A stretch of 64,000 nt of DNA. Origin: Gemmatirosa kalamazoonensis (GTDB lineage Bacteria > Gemmatimonadota > Gemmatimonadetes > Gemmatimonadales > Gemmatimonadaceae). The position numbers and the translations under genes were made by a program. The notes below the pieces were generated by a model, which ran no database searches, was not told the origin of the DNA, and saw only the letters and a program-made list of their open reading frames with translations. The stretch lies in the NCBI RefSeq assembly GCF_000522985.1, contig NZ_CP007128.1:4572220-4636219 (forward strand). The letters are read 5' to 3'. Of this stretch, positions 28,675 to 37,639 are shown one piece after another (position 1 is the first letter of the stretch; every line of letters begins with the position of its first letter).

Positions 28675-31143
28675 CTACCGCGCCGCGCGCATCCCTCCGG
28701 CGCAGCTCGAGGCGAACGGCCGGTCCACCGTGACGACGATGACGCCGGTGGCGGAGGCGCCGACGAGGACGAGGCGGCCGTCCGGGCGAACCGAGGCCTT
28801 GATCGGGCCGACGATGGGATCGCGGACCTCGATCGTCCCCACCTTCTGATAGCAGTAGGTGTCGAACACCTCGATCTGCGGACCCGTGGACGCCGAGAAG
28901 GCGAGGCGGGTGTTCGAGATCGGGGAGTTGAGCCCCGTGTTCATCGGGTGGAAGTCGAAGCCGGCGTTGCTACCGCCGTTCGTCTGCATGAGCCCCTGCA
29001 GGCGGAGCGTCGGGTCGATGATGTACGTCGAGTCGGCGCGGATGGCGGAGAGCTCGCCGTCGAAGTTGGTCGACACGCCGAGCACGCGGGCGTTCGAGTT
29101 CACGACGTAATCGGAGACGTCGAAGTAGCGCGAGATGCCGCGGTCCATCATCGGCTGGTCGAAGTACCAGACGCCGGAGAGCCCGAGGTCGATGGCCATC
29201 TGCATGCCGCGCGACGCGTCGTACATCATGGAGCGGCTCCCCTTCACCGGCCCGCCCTCGCCGATGATGGCGCGGCGGAAGTTGCCCGAGTTGCGGAGGA
29301 ACGTGGTGTCGCGGAACGCGAGGTTGCCGACGTCGACGACGACGGAGTAGAGGCCCTGGTCGCCGTTGTCGTTCGTGAGGCGCGTCTGGTACGGCACGAG
29401 CACCGAGTCGCTGCCGACGCCCTGCGCCGCGTAGCGGGTGATCTCGAGCGTGTCGGCACGCTTCGCCTGCTGGCCGATGGCCTGCTCGAAGAAGAAGTGC
29501 GACGCGTGGGTGATGAGGTTCTCCCACCGCACGGTGCCGCGGTTCGGGAACGGCGTGGGCTGCGCGCCGGTGGCCGACGTGGAGTAGACCACGATGGCGT
29601 CGTCGCACGGACCGCCGTCGTCCGGACCCGAGCACGTCGAGGCGATGAACTGCGGCCGGTCGGTGAAGTCGTAGCAGGTGCGCTGCTGGAACTTCTGGCC
29701 GGAGGAGGAGACCTCGGTCGTGATCGAGCAGACGTGGATGTTCGGCAGCGGGTAGCGGTAGACCTCGCGGCCGGTCGATCCGCGGCGCAGGTCGACGTAG
29801 CTGACGTTCGTACCGCCCGAGTTCGCGACGAGCAGCGTGTCGGCGGCGTTCCCCGCGCGGTCGCGCGGCCAGGCCGAGATCCCCCACGGCCGCGAGCCGA
29901 CGAGCACCGGCGCGAGGAACTGCGTGTCGGGGAGGCTGAAGACCTCGAGCTGGTTGCGATCGATGTTGGTCAGGTACAGCCGGTCGTAGCGCGGCAGGTA
30001 GATCGCGTCGGCCAGGCGCCCGCCGTTAGGCAGGTTGCGCGTGAGGCCGGCGACGAGCAGCACCGTGTCGGCGCGATCGAGGCCGTTGGCGAGCTTGGCG
30101 TAGCTGCGGCGGCCGGCGGCGTTCGTGGCGAACGACTTCACGACCACCGTGGCCGGCGGCGACACCTTGAGCCGCCACGTGAACGTGCTCTCCGCCACCG
30201 TGAGGTTGCCCGACGACGCGCCGGAGTCGGCGGCGAGCAGGGTGCCGGTGAGGCTGCGCACCTCGTAGCCGAGGCGCGTGATGCCGGTCGGATCGTTCGC
30301 CGAGACGTGCACCGTGTCGAGCACCTCGACGCGCGGGTGCAGGCCGATGCCGACGGTCGGGATGCTGTTCACCGCGCTGATCGGCTGCACGGCGTACGAC
30401 ACCGGGTCGCCGGTGGCGCGCTGGCCGAGCGAGTCGATGACGAACGGCGTGACGATGATGACGCCGGCCTTCACGGTGTCGGGCACGACGAGCGTGTCGA
30501 GCACCGCGACGGAGTCCTTCAGCGGCGCCTTGAGGATCGTCGAGTCGGCGAAGCGGTACGGGCCCGTGGTCGTGAAGCCGACCGTCTTCACCTTCAGCTG
30601 CGAGCGCGCGCTGAACGAGAGCACGCCGGACTTGCCGACGACGAACAGCGTGCCGGCGGCGGGGCCGGTGATGGTGACCTTCGGCGGCGTGACGTTGCCG
30701 ACGGCGAGGCGCAGCGAGTCGGGCGTCGACGTGTTCGCGTTGCCGTCGACCGCCTGGGCGATCACGGTGACGATGGTGCCGACGGGCACCGAGCGCGCGA
30801 CGACGACGCTGTACGGCAGCGTGACGGTCGTGACGGCGCTCGTGAACGTCGTGTCGAACGCGCCGGCCACGCCGCCGACGAGGCGGACGTGGATCGACTT
30901 CAGCCCGAGGTCGTCGCGCGCCTGGAGCTGGAACGAGAGGACGCTGTCCGGCGGCGTCCCGGTCGTCTTGCTGAGCGCGACGACGGGCGGGTTGCGGTCG
31001 GCGATGATCGACGCGACGGCGGTCGGCTGCTCGCCGCCGCAGGCGCCGAGGAACAGCAGCGCGAGCACGGCACCGAGCGCGCGGAACGAGCGCGCGACGA
31101 GCGACTCGTCCGACGGCAGCGGGCCCTGGTAGGTGTTAGGCAT
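28675..31143 (-). CDS. large lipoprotein with Ig-like and beta-propeller-like regions
   Basis: An 822-residue lipoprotein; signal ALLFLGAC gives Cys near residue 33. Residues 45-330 contain repeated units of about 95 residues with PPxVxxxxxxG and TVTLPYSVVVA features, like bacterial Ig-like domains. From about 370, YLPRYDRLYLTNIDRNQLEVFSL, DTLLVANSGGTNVSYVDL and a C-terminal GPIKASVRPDGRLVLVGAS suggest a beta-propeller. Starting with MPNTYQ 11 bases after pilQ, it is probably in the pilus operon. It could be a cell-surface or pilus-associated adhesin-like protein; that is inference from position. Confidence 0.75.
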   Translation of the reverse strand: MPNTYQGPLPSDESLVARSFRALGAVLALLFLGACGGEQPTAVASIIADRNPPVVALSKTTGTPPDSVLSFQLQARDDLGLKSIHVRLVGGVAGAFDTTFTSAVTTVTLPYSVVVARSVPVGTIVTVIAQAVDGNANTSTPDSLRLAVGNVTPPKVTITGPAAGTLFVVGKSGVLSFSARSQLKVKTVGFTTTGPYRFADSTILKAPLKDSVAVLDTLVVPDTVKAGVIIVTPFVIDSLGQRATGDPVSYAVQPISAVNSIPTVGIGLHPRVEVLDTVHVSANDPTGITRLGYEVRSLTGTLLAADSGASSGNLTVAESTFTWRLKVSPPATVVVKSFATNAAGRRSYAKLANGLDRADTVLLVAGLTRNLPNGGRLADAIYLPRYDRLYLTNIDRNQLEVFSLPDTQFLAPVLVGSRPWGISAWPRDRAGNAADTLLVANSGGTNVSYVDLRRGSTGREVYRYPLPNIHVCSITTEVSSSGQKFQQRTCYDFTDRPQFIASTCSGPDDGGPCDDAIVVYSTSATGAQPTPFPNRGTVRWENLITHASHFFFEQAIGQQAKRADTLEITRYAAQGVGSDSVLVPYQTRLTNDNGDQGLYSVVVDVGNLAFRDTTFLRNSGNFRRAIIGEGGPVKGSRSMMYDASRGMQMAIDLGLSGVWYFDQPMMDRGISRYFDVSDYVVNSNARVLGVSTNFDGELSAIRADSTYIIDPTLRLQGLMQTNGGSNAGFDFHPMNTGLNSPISNTRLAFSASTGPQIEVFDTYCYQKVGTIEVRDPIVGPIKASVRPDGRLVLVGASATGVIVVTVDRPFASSCAGGMRAAR

Positions 31144-31154
31144 GGCGGCGGCGC

Positions 31155-33347
31155 TCAACGGCGGTTGGTGGGCGCCGTCTCGCCATCCTCGAGGATGTGC
31201 GGCGTGATGAGGATCAGGAGGTCGCGCTTGACCTGCGACGTCGTGGTCTGGCCGAACAGGCGGCCGATGAGCGGCAGGTCGACGAGGAACGGGATGCCGG
31301 TCTTCGCCTTCGACGTCTCGGTGACCGTGAGGCCGCCGATGACCGCCGTCTCGCCGTCGCCGACGAGGAGCTGGTTGTCGGCGCGCTGGCGGTTGAAGAT
31401 CACGCCGACGTCGCTCGACGCGGCCTGCGCGTTGGAGTTCTCCGCGCTGACCGTGAGGACGACCTTGCGGTTGTTCGTGACCTGCGGCGTGACGGAGAGC
31501 TTGATGCCCGCCTCCTCGAGGCGCACCGTGGCGCGCGGGAAGTTCCCGCCGCCGCCGCCGCCGCTGTTGCCGCCCGCGCTCGCGTCGATGACGCGGATCG
31601 GGATCTGCTGGCCGACGAAGATCTCGGCCGTCCGGTTGTTCAGCGTCACGATGCTCGGCTCCGACTGCACGTCGGCGAGCGACGTCTGCTGGAGCACGTT
31701 GAGGAACGACGTGAGCTGGAAGCGGCCGATGGTGGCCGAGTAGATCAGGTTCAGCGCCGACGGCGTCATCGCGTTGTTCGCGTTCGCGAGCGCGGAGAGC
31801 GCGTTGCCGCCGACCGAGATGCGGTCGCCGTCGAACGGCGAGCCGCCGCCCATCGCGTCCGGCACGCCGTCGCCGTTCGTGTCGACCGGCTTGCGCGTCG
31901 ACGGGTCGATGCGCTTGACGAGCGAGTTGAAGAACTGCTGGGTGCCGGTGCCGAGGTCGTACGAGACGCCGATGTCCTCGAGGCCCGTGCGATTGACGAA
32001 GACGATCTTCGCCTTGATCGCGACCTGCGGCGTGCGGACGTCGAGCTCCTGCAGCCGCGCGGTGATCTCGGGGAGGTGCGACGGGACGTCGGTGACGAGC
32101 AGCTTGTTGGTCGACGTGTCGGCGGTGACGGCGCCGCGCACGAGGCAGGTGCGCGTGGCGGTCGACGCGCCCGCCTGCGTCGCGGCGGCCGAGTTGGCCG
32201 TGGCGCCGGAGGCGGCGCCGACGACGTCGTTGCCGACGGTGGTGCCGCAGTCGCGCGAGAGCAGCGTCTGGACGATCGGCAGCAGCGACGAGGCCTTCGC
32301 GTAGTTCACCTCGACGATCTGCGTGACGAGCGGCTCGACGGCGCGCGTGGAGGCGATGTTCTTGTAGCTGTCGACGGTGATGATGCCGCTCTTGTCCTCG
32401 GTGGCGGCGAGCCCTTGCGACCGGAGGAGCGCGCCGAGCGCGACGTCCCACGGCTGCTCCTTGATCTCGGCGGTCACCTGCCCCGTGACGTCGCGGCCGA
32501 CGATGATCGTGCGGCCGGAGAACGCGGCGAACGCGGCGACGACGTCGTGGATGTCGGCGTCCTGGTACGTGACGGTGATGCGCGGCGCGACGGCGACGCG
32601 GCTCGCGGGCTCGGCACGCGTCGGCTCGGGCTCGCTGTCGCGCGCCTTCTCGAACGCCGGCTTGTCGACCGCGGCCTTGGCGATCGCCGGGCGCTCGGCC
32701 GGCTTCTCGACCGGCTTGTCCGCGATCTTCTCCGGCTGCCTAACGGCGAGGCGGGTCGGGGCGGGCGCGGGGCGCGCGACGGGCGGCTGCTCGGCGGGCT
32801 GCTCGGCCGCGGGCGGCGCGGCCTGCGGCGCGGGCTGCGCGGCGACGACGCTGGCGATGCCGGCGCTCTGCCACGGGGCGAAGTCGGTGGCGCCGCCCTT
32901 CACGACGAGGCGGACCTCGCCGTCGGTCTTGCGCACCTCGTAGCGGTGCGAGCCGTCGAGCTCCACGACGACGCGGACGATGCCGGCGCGGAACTGCGAC
33001 AGCCGGACGTTGGTCACGCCGCCGCGCACGACGCCATCGTAGGCGCGGGCGGCGTGCGCGAGCTGCGCGCCGGAGATGTCGAGCACGATGCGGAACGGCG
33101 AGTCGAGCGTGAAGTCCTGCACCTCGACCTGCCGGTCGACGCGCACGGCGATCTCGGCTCCGGCGGTGCCGGCCGGCGCGACGCGCACGGCGGTGACGGC
33201 GCCCCGGGCGGCGTCGGGCGCGGGCGCCTCGGCCACCGCGCTACGCCGCACGCCGGCGGCGAGCCAGGCGCTCGCGGCGTGCGCCGGAGTGACGGGCGCG
33301 GTCGCGTGCAGCGCGGCCGCGGCGGTGATCAGCGTCCCTACCTTCAT
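31155..33347 (-). CDS. pilQ: Type IV pilus secretin PilQ
   Basis: A 730-residue secretin. After a signal peptide, an AMIN domain (about 75-150) precedes a Pro/Ala-rich linker, the STN/N1 domains (ITVTYQDADIHDVVAAFA near 255) and a secretin domain with VTDVPSHLPEITARLQELDV and the signature VPxxxxxPxxGxLF (FLVDLPLIGRLFG) near 700. It forms the outer-membrane ring for the pilus. An insertion has a calcium-loop-like DTNGDGVPD and a Gly-rich stretch. The ATG overlaps the pilP stop. Confidence 0.95.
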   Translation of the reverse strand: MKVGTLITAAAALHATAPVTPAHAASAWLAAGVRRSAVAEAPAPDAARGAVTAVRVAPAGTAGAEIAVRVDRQVEVQDFTLDSPFRIVLDISGAQLAHAARAYDGVVRGGVTNVRLSQFRAGIVRVVVELDGSHRYEVRKTDGEVRLVVKGGATDFAPWQSAGIASVVAAQPAPQAAPPAAEQPAEQPPVARPAPAPTRLAVRQPEKIADKPVEKPAERPAIAKAAVDKPAFEKARDSEPEPTRAEPASRVAVAPRITVTYQDADIHDVVAAFAAFSGRTIIVGRDVTGQVTAEIKEQPWDVALGALLRSQGLAATEDKSGIITVDSYKNIASTRAVEPLVTQIVEVNYAKASSLLPIVQTLLSRDCGTTVGNDVVGAASGATANSAAATQAGASTATRTCLVRGAVTADTSTNKLLVTDVPSHLPEITARLQELDVRTPQVAIKAKIVFVNRTGLEDIGVSYDLGTGTQQFFNSLVKRIDPSTRKPVDTNGDGVPDAMGGGSPFDGDRISVGGNALSALANANNAMTPSALNLIYSATIGRFQLTSFLNVLQQTSLADVQSEPSIVTLNNRTAEIFVGQQIPIRVIDASAGGNSGGGGGGNFPRATVRLEEAGIKLSVTPQVTNNRKVVLTVSAENSNAQAASSDVGVIFNRQRADNQLLVGDGETAVIGGLTVTETSKAKTGIPFLVDLPLIGRLFGQTTTSQVKRDLLILITPHILEDGETAPTNRR

Positions 33348-33931
33348 TTGCCCCTCACTGCGGTGGAATCGTTCAGCCCCAGCGTCTCCTGACGGCTGTA
33401 GCCCAGCTCCTCGATCGTGAACACGACCGCCTTCTTCTGAATCGCCGCGACGCGCATCCGGCCGAGGACCGAGCCGACACGCACGCGGTGCTGCGTCTTC
33501 GCGTTGACGTCGCGGAGGATCGCGACGGAGCCGCCGTTCGTGGGATCGAACGCGACGGCGACGAGCCGCAGCTCCGCCAGCATCGGGCGAAGATCGGCCG
33601 TCGTGAGCAGCGACTTGAACGGATCGCGCCGGCCGTCGCTCGTGTAGCTGTACGTCTCGCGCTCGATGGTGACGATCGCCGGCGGCGTGTTCGCCTTCGC
33701 GTCCGCCTTGCCGGCCTTCGCGTTCGGCTTCGCGCTGGGCTTCGCGCTGGGCTTCGCGTCAGGCTTCGCGTTAGGCGCGGCGTGACGGACGGCGCCGCGC
33801 GGCGCGGCGGCCTTCGCGGGCACGACGTCCGCCGCCGGATGCACCACGCGCGACTGTGCGCGCAGCGCGGCGGCGCCGCCGCCGGCGAGCACGCCGGCGA
33901 GCGCGCTCAGAAGCAGGCCTCTCGGCGTCAT
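33344..33931 (-). CDS. pilP: Type IV pilus lipoprotein-like PilP
   Basis: A 195-residue protein in the PilP position. The N-terminus is hydrophobic (LLLSALAGVLAGGGAAAL) but lacks a Cys lipobox, so it may be a membrane-anchored or secreted variant. A Lys/Ala/Pro-rich linker (AKPSAKPSAKPNAKAG) leads to RRDPFKSLL and a beta-rich C-terminal domain (about 105-185), the PilP HR-type fold. PilP links the PilN/PilO complex to PilQ. ATG overlaps the upstream pilO fragment stop. Confidence 0.88.
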   Translation of the reverse strand: MTPRGLLLSALAGVLAGGGAAALRAQSRVVHPAADVVPAKAAAPRGAVRHAAPNAKPDAKPSAKPSAKPNAKAGKADAKANTPPAIVTIERETYSYTSDGRRDPFKSLLTTADLRPMLAELRLVAVAFDPTNGGSVAILRDVNAKTQHRVRVGSVLGRMRVAAIQKKAVVFTIEELGYSRQETLGLNDSTAVRGK

Positions 33932-34389
33932 GGCAGGATCTCCCCGGTGTTGGCGACCGGCCGCACGGCGACGGTGTCGGCGGGCGCCGTCGCGATGCCG
34001 TGCGCGACGTACGTCTGCAGCGTGACCGAGGCGGCGAGCTGCGGCGGGCGCGTCACGCCCGGCTTCACCGGCGCCTGGGCGGCGTCGGGCGCGGGCGTGA
34101 GCGTGAACGCGACCGGCGCGACGATGCGCGGCAGCGAGCCGACGTTCGCGAGGAACGTCGAGAGCCGGTGGTAGCCGCCGACGACGGTGATCTTGTAGCG
34201 GTACGTGTCGAACTCGTCGCCCTTCAGCACGGGATCCGGCACGACGCCGCTGACCTCGAGCCCCGCGCGACGCGCGGCGGTGGAGATCTCCTCGAGCAGC
34301 GCGGGGACCTCACGCTCGGTCGGCACGAGCCGGCGCATCGCCTCGAGGCCGGCGCCGGTGCGGGCGGCCTCGTCGCGCAGCTTCGTCAT
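33928..34389 (-). CDS. pilO: PilO, C-terminal periplasmic part (separated by frameshift)
   Basis: A 153-residue frame with the periplasmic PilO core: ALLEEISTAARRAGLEVSGV, YRYKITVVGGYHRLSTFLANVG and a C-terminal segment. It has no signal or membrane helix of its own. Its ATG overlaps the stop of the preceding 67-codon frame as ATGA. Removing one GC pair from the (GC)6 tract near 34410-34425 joins the two frames into ...AKARAQASHADMTKLRDEA..., a normal-length PilO of about 220 residues. So the gene is either frameshifted, slippage-regulated or affected by a sequencing error. Confidence 0.8.
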   Translation of the reverse strand: MTKLRDEAARTGAGLEAMRRLVPTEREVPALLEEISTAARRAGLEVSGVVPDPVLKGDEFDTYRYKITVVGGYHRLSTFLANVGSLPRIVAPVAFTLTPAPDAAQAPVKPGVTRPPQLAASVTLQTYVAHGIATAPADTVAVRPVANTGEILP

Positions 34390-34589
34390 GTCGGCGTGCG
34401 ACGCCTGCGCGCGCGCGCCTTCGCGTTCTGCCCGTCGAGCGTCTCGACGTGCGCGCGCACGGTCTCGAGCTCCGCGGCCTTGGCCGTGTACGGGTACGAG
34501 TAGTAGTAGCCGGCGAGGGCGACCCCGATCAGGCCCATGGCGACCTTGATCTGGTCCTTCTGGTTCGACGGGAGGAGTCCCACGGTCAC
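34386..34589 (-). CDS. pilO: PilO, N-terminal part: membrane helix and coiled coil
   Basis: A 67-residue frame from a GTG that overlaps the pilN stop (GTGA). It holds the cytoplasmic tip, one transmembrane helix (VAMGLIGVALAGYYYSYPY) and the start of the coiled coil (AAELETVRAHVETLDGQNAKAR), then runs through the GC tract into an out-of-frame ARRRRTPT tail and stops. Alone it lacks the PilO periplasmic domain. In PilN/PilO heterodimers both segments are needed. Confidence 0.8.
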   Translation of the reverse strand: MTVGLLPSNQKDQIKVAMGLIGVALAGYYYSYPYTAKAAELETVRAHVETLDGQNAKARARRRRTPT

Positions 34590-35347
34590 CTCACCGGGAC
34601 GGAGATGGTCACGGTGCGCAGCACGTCGCGCGTCGGGCGCTCGTACTCCGCGTCGAGCGTGAACTCGGTGAGCTCGCGCGAGCTGCCCTGCACCTGCTGC
34701 GCGGCGGGCGCGGAGTTCACGAGCTGCACGTTGCGCACGAACGGCGAGGCTTCGAGGTCGCGCATGAACAGCGTCAGGGCCTGCAGGTCGACCGTCTGGC
34801 CGACGACGCGGAAGCGGAGCGTCGGCACGCTGTCGGTCGTCGCCTTCGCACCGTTAGGCGCGGCGGCCTTCGTGTCGGCCACCGGCTTCGCGCCGGCCTT
34901 CCCCACGACGGTCGTCGGCGGCGCCGGCGGCGCGCTCGTCTGGGTCACGCTGGAGAGCCAGGTGTACGGCGGCAGCGTCGCGCTCACCTCGTCGAGCAGG
35001 TGCGCCCACGTGTAGCGCGTGCTGTCGATGGCGGTGATGATGCGCAGCTCGCGGCCGAGCGAGTCGCGCCGCGCGAGCACCTTCGCGCGCGCCGCGATGA
35101 CGCCGGCGAAGCGGGCGGAGTCGCGCTGCGCGGCCTCCTCCTGCTGCGTCAGCTCCGCGGCTTCGGCGGTCTGCGTGAGGTGGAGCGCCGCGACGGCGCC
35201 GCACGACGCGACCACGGCGACGACGGCACCGATGAGGTACTTGTCGCGTAGCGGCGCGAGCGCGCGGCCGATCGCGGGGCTCGCCTTCGGGAGCCCGCGG
35301 CGCCGGCGGCGCCCGCCCTCGGGATGCAGGTTGATGTGGATCAGCAT
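34586..35347 (-). CDS. pilN: Type IV pilus inner-membrane protein PilN
   Basis: A 253-residue protein that starts with MLIHINLHPEG, the PilN cytoplasmic motif that binds PilM, followed by a basic stretch, a transmembrane helix (YLIGAVVAVVASCGAVAAL, about 35-55), a coiled coil and an alpha/beta periplasmic domain with LFMRDLEASPFVRNVQL. It pairs with PilO to align the pilus machine. ATG 35347 lies four bases downstream of the pilM stop. An Ala/Thr/Lys-rich insertion interrupts the periplasmic domain near 140-175. Confidence 0.93.
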   Translation of the reverse strand: MLIHINLHPEGGRRRRRGLPKASPAIGRALAPLRDKYLIGAVVAVVASCGAVAALHLTQTAEAAELTQQEEAAQRDSARFAGVIAARAKVLARRDSLGRELRIITAIDSTRYTWAHLLDEVSATLPPYTWLSSVTQTSAPPAPPTTVVGKAGAKPVADTKAAAPNGAKATTDSVPTLRFRVVGQTVDLQALTLFMRDLEASPFVRNVQLVNSAPAAQQVQGSSRELTEFTLDAEYERPTRDVLRTVTISVPVR

Positions 35348-35351
35348 GGCG

Positions 35352-36395
35352 TTAGGCCGCCGCGCGGAGCGCGAGCCCGATGGGGAGCATGAGCAGCGGC
35401 GCGACCGCGGCCGCGTCGACGTCGTCGAGCGCGCCGTCACGCACGGCGAGCGCGGCGAGTGGGCTCGCCGCCTCCACGTTCACGCGAAGACGGCCGGCGA
35501 TCGCCTGGGCGAGCCCGGGGATCTGCGCGCCGCCGCCGCACAGGTAGAGCGCGCGGAGCGGGCCCGCGGAGCGCGACGCCGACTCGAGGAACGCGGCCGC
35601 GCGCTCGACGCCGGCCGCGATGTCTTCCGCATGCCGCGCGAGCACCGCGTCGAGCCGCGGGTCCGACGCGCCGGCGCGCAGCAGCTGTTCGGCCTCGCGC
35701 GACGACAGGCCGTGCTCGCGCTGCAGATCCTCGCGGACGCGGCGCGTGCCGCAGGCGAGGTCGCGCGTGAGCGCCGGCACGCCGTCGTCGAGGATGTTCA
35801 CGTTGGTCACGTCGTGGCCGACGTTCGCGAGCGCGACCACGCCCTCGAGCGCGTCCGGATAGTTCGCGGCGAACGCGTTGTGCAGCGCGAACGCGTCGAC
35901 GTCGACGAGCGCCACGTCGGCGCCGGCCTCACCGAGCAGGCGCAGCTTCGCGTCGACGAGCTCGCGCTTCGCGGCGACGAGCAGCACGGTCATCTCGCGG
36001 CCCTCGCCCTCGGGGTCGAGGATCTGGAAGTCGAGCTGCACGGAGTCCATGTCGAACGGCACGTGCTGCTCGGCCTCGAAGCGCATCAGCTCACGCGCCT
36101 GCGCTTCGGGGACGCGCTCGCTGCGGATGCGCTTCACGATGACGTCGCGTCCGCCGACGGCGACGACGAGTCCCTTCGGCTTCACGCCCGCGGCGTGCAG
36201 CGTCTCGCGCACGGCGTCGGCGACGAGCGCCGGATCCATCACCTCGCCGTCGACGATCGCGTCGGCGCCGAGTGGAGTGACGGCCACCTTGACGAGCTCC
36301 GGAAGGTCCTTGCCGTGATCCACCACGGCGGCCTTCACGAGCCCGGAGCCGATGTCGAGGCCCACGGTGGTGCGGTTGCGGCGGAATAGCGCCAT
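35352..36395 (-). CDS. pilM: Type IV pilus assembly ATPase-fold protein PilM
   Basis: A 347-residue actin-like protein. GLDIGSGLVKAAVV near the N-terminus, VVAVGGRDVIVKRI, ANVGHDVTNVNIL and LCGGGAQIPGL are the nucleotide-binding signatures of PilM. It binds the N-terminus of PilN in the cytoplasm. It is the first gene of pilMNOPQ. The stop codon TAA lies in a GTTAGGC motif. The 144 bases upstream contain no clear promoter that I can defend. Confidence 0.95.
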   Translation of the reverse strand: MALFRRNRTTVGLDIGSGLVKAAVVDHGKDLPELVKVAVTPLGADAIVDGEVMDPALVADAVRETLHAAGVKPKGLVVAVGGRDVIVKRIRSERVPEAQARELMRFEAEQHVPFDMDSVQLDFQILDPEGEGREMTVLLVAAKRELVDAKLRLLGEAGADVALVDVDAFALHNAFAANYPDALEGVVALANVGHDVTNVNILDDGVPALTRDLACGTRRVREDLQREHGLSSREAEQLLRAGASDPRLDAVLARHAEDIAAGVERAAAFLESASRSAGPLRALYLCGGGAQIPGLAQAIAGRLRVNVEAASPLAALAVRDGALDDVDAAAVAPLLMLPIGLALRAAA

Positions 36396-36539
36396 GCGAG
36401 TGGTTGCTGTGAGACGACCGTGCGACGGCGATCCTGCAAGTACGATCTTGACAAAGCGACGAACGCGTATCGCGTCAGCGTGAACACGAGTCGAAGTGCG
36501 CTCAGGTAACAGCGGCGCCCGCTTCGGGAGTGATTCGTG

Positions 36540-37637
36540 TCACCGTGTTACTTCCGCCCAACTGTGTCGTCGCGCCGCGCTCGCGCGTGCGATGCCATCC
36601 ATCGCGCGCTCGATCGCGCAGCGTGAGAACTGCACGAGCGATCCCGCGCCGAGCGCACCACCACCCTGCACGAGCAGCGCGCCGTGCAACCGCAGCGCAC
36701 CGACGTCCGCGCGCAGCGCACCGCGCACGACGATCACGCCGGCGTACGTGACGGATCCGTTCAGAACGAGATCGCCGTTCACGAGCAGCATGCCCTGCCC
36801 GCGTCCGCCGTCGAGCGCGAGCCCGTTCGGCGCGACGACGATCGGGAACGTCGTCGTGCACGCGCCCACCGCCCCACCGCCCCGCATCGGCTCCGACCAC
36901 GCATCGACGTCGAGCACGCACGTCGATGCGCTCGCGCGCGGCGTCGGCACGCTCGGCCCACTGGCGACGACGACGTCGGCGCGCACGGCGAGCGTGGCCC
37001 AGTCGTCCGCCCCGAACGCCGCGTAGCTCGCAGTGTCGGCAGCGGCGGAGTGTTGCTTGAGCGCACCACCGATCGTCGATTGTGGCGCGGGACGCACAGC
37101 CCCTGCCGCGGCCGTGGCGACGGCGGCCGTGTCGCTCGTCGGCGTCGCGCAGTCGGTCCATCCGGGCGGCGGCACGTCGCGTCCGTCCACCGCTGCATGG
37201 TCGAGCACCGAGAGCGTGCCCCCGGACGTGATGGCGGCGAGCGCCGCGACGGTCGGCGGCGCGAGACGCACGAACGAGGACGCGGTGCGCTCCGCCTGCC
37301 CTGCCGCACCGGGCGCCGCCGAGCGCTCGCGGGCCGACGCCTCGACGAGGAAGCGCGTGCGATCCAGGCGCACGACGCGCACGACGTCGCGAGGATCGGC
37401 GGCGCCGACGCCGGAGTCCACCGCGCCGACCGCGAGCACACTGCGCCGTCGGTCCCACTCGCGCACCGCGTGCTCCAGCGAGCCCCACGCGCGCGACTCC
37501 GCCCGCACGCGCGCGAGATCGTCGCTCGCCGAGCGGTTCGACTCGCGCGCCGCGAGCGCGGCCCCGGCGCCTAACGCGGCGACGACCACGAGGGCGACGA
37601 GGACGACGGCGAGCGCGGCACCGCGACGCGATCGCAT
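36540..37637 (-). CDS. pilX: PilX/GspK-like pilus-associated membrane protein
   Basis: A 365-residue protein with MRSRRGAALAVVLVALVVVAALGAG at the N-terminus, resembling PilX-type proteins whose leader is short and basic and is followed by a hydrophobic helix. The body is Ala/Ser/Thr-rich with a repeated GAL-type pattern near the C-terminus (GLALDGGRGQGMLLVNGDLVLNGSVTYAGVIVVRGAL) suggesting a beta-helix. It is the last of three prepilin-type genes; PilX-like is assigned from order. A GCCTAAC motif lies in the helix-coding region. Confidence 0.6.
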   Translation of the reverse strand: MRSRRGAALAVVLVALVVVAALGAGAALAARESNRSASDDLARVRAESRAWGSLEHAVREWDRRRSVLAVGAVDSGVGAADPRDVVRVVRLDRTRFLVEASARERSAAPGAAGQAERTASSFVRLAPPTVAALAAITSGGTLSVLDHAAVDGRDVPPPGWTDCATPTSDTAAVATAAAGAVRPAPQSTIGGALKQHSAAADTASYAAFGADDWATLAVRADVVVASGPSVPTPRASASTCVLDVDAWSEPMRGGGAVGACTTTFPIVVAPNGLALDGGRGQGMLLVNGDLVLNGSVTYAGVIVVRGALRADVGALRLHGALLVQGGGALGAGSLVQFSRCAIERAMDGIARASAARRHSWAEVTR

Positions 37638-37639
37638 GG

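Noticed and set aside
27655-31743. A very long plus-strand open frame (1362 codons) opposite aroC, the lipoprotein and pilQ
   Set aside because: Low-complexity Arg/Asp/Val-rich translation with no domains; it is the antisense shadow of GC-rich genes that have clear family matches.
31155-33347. Dockerin domain in PilQ (DTNGDGVPD)
   Set aside because: A single calcium-loop-like motif without the second repeat; treated as an insertion.
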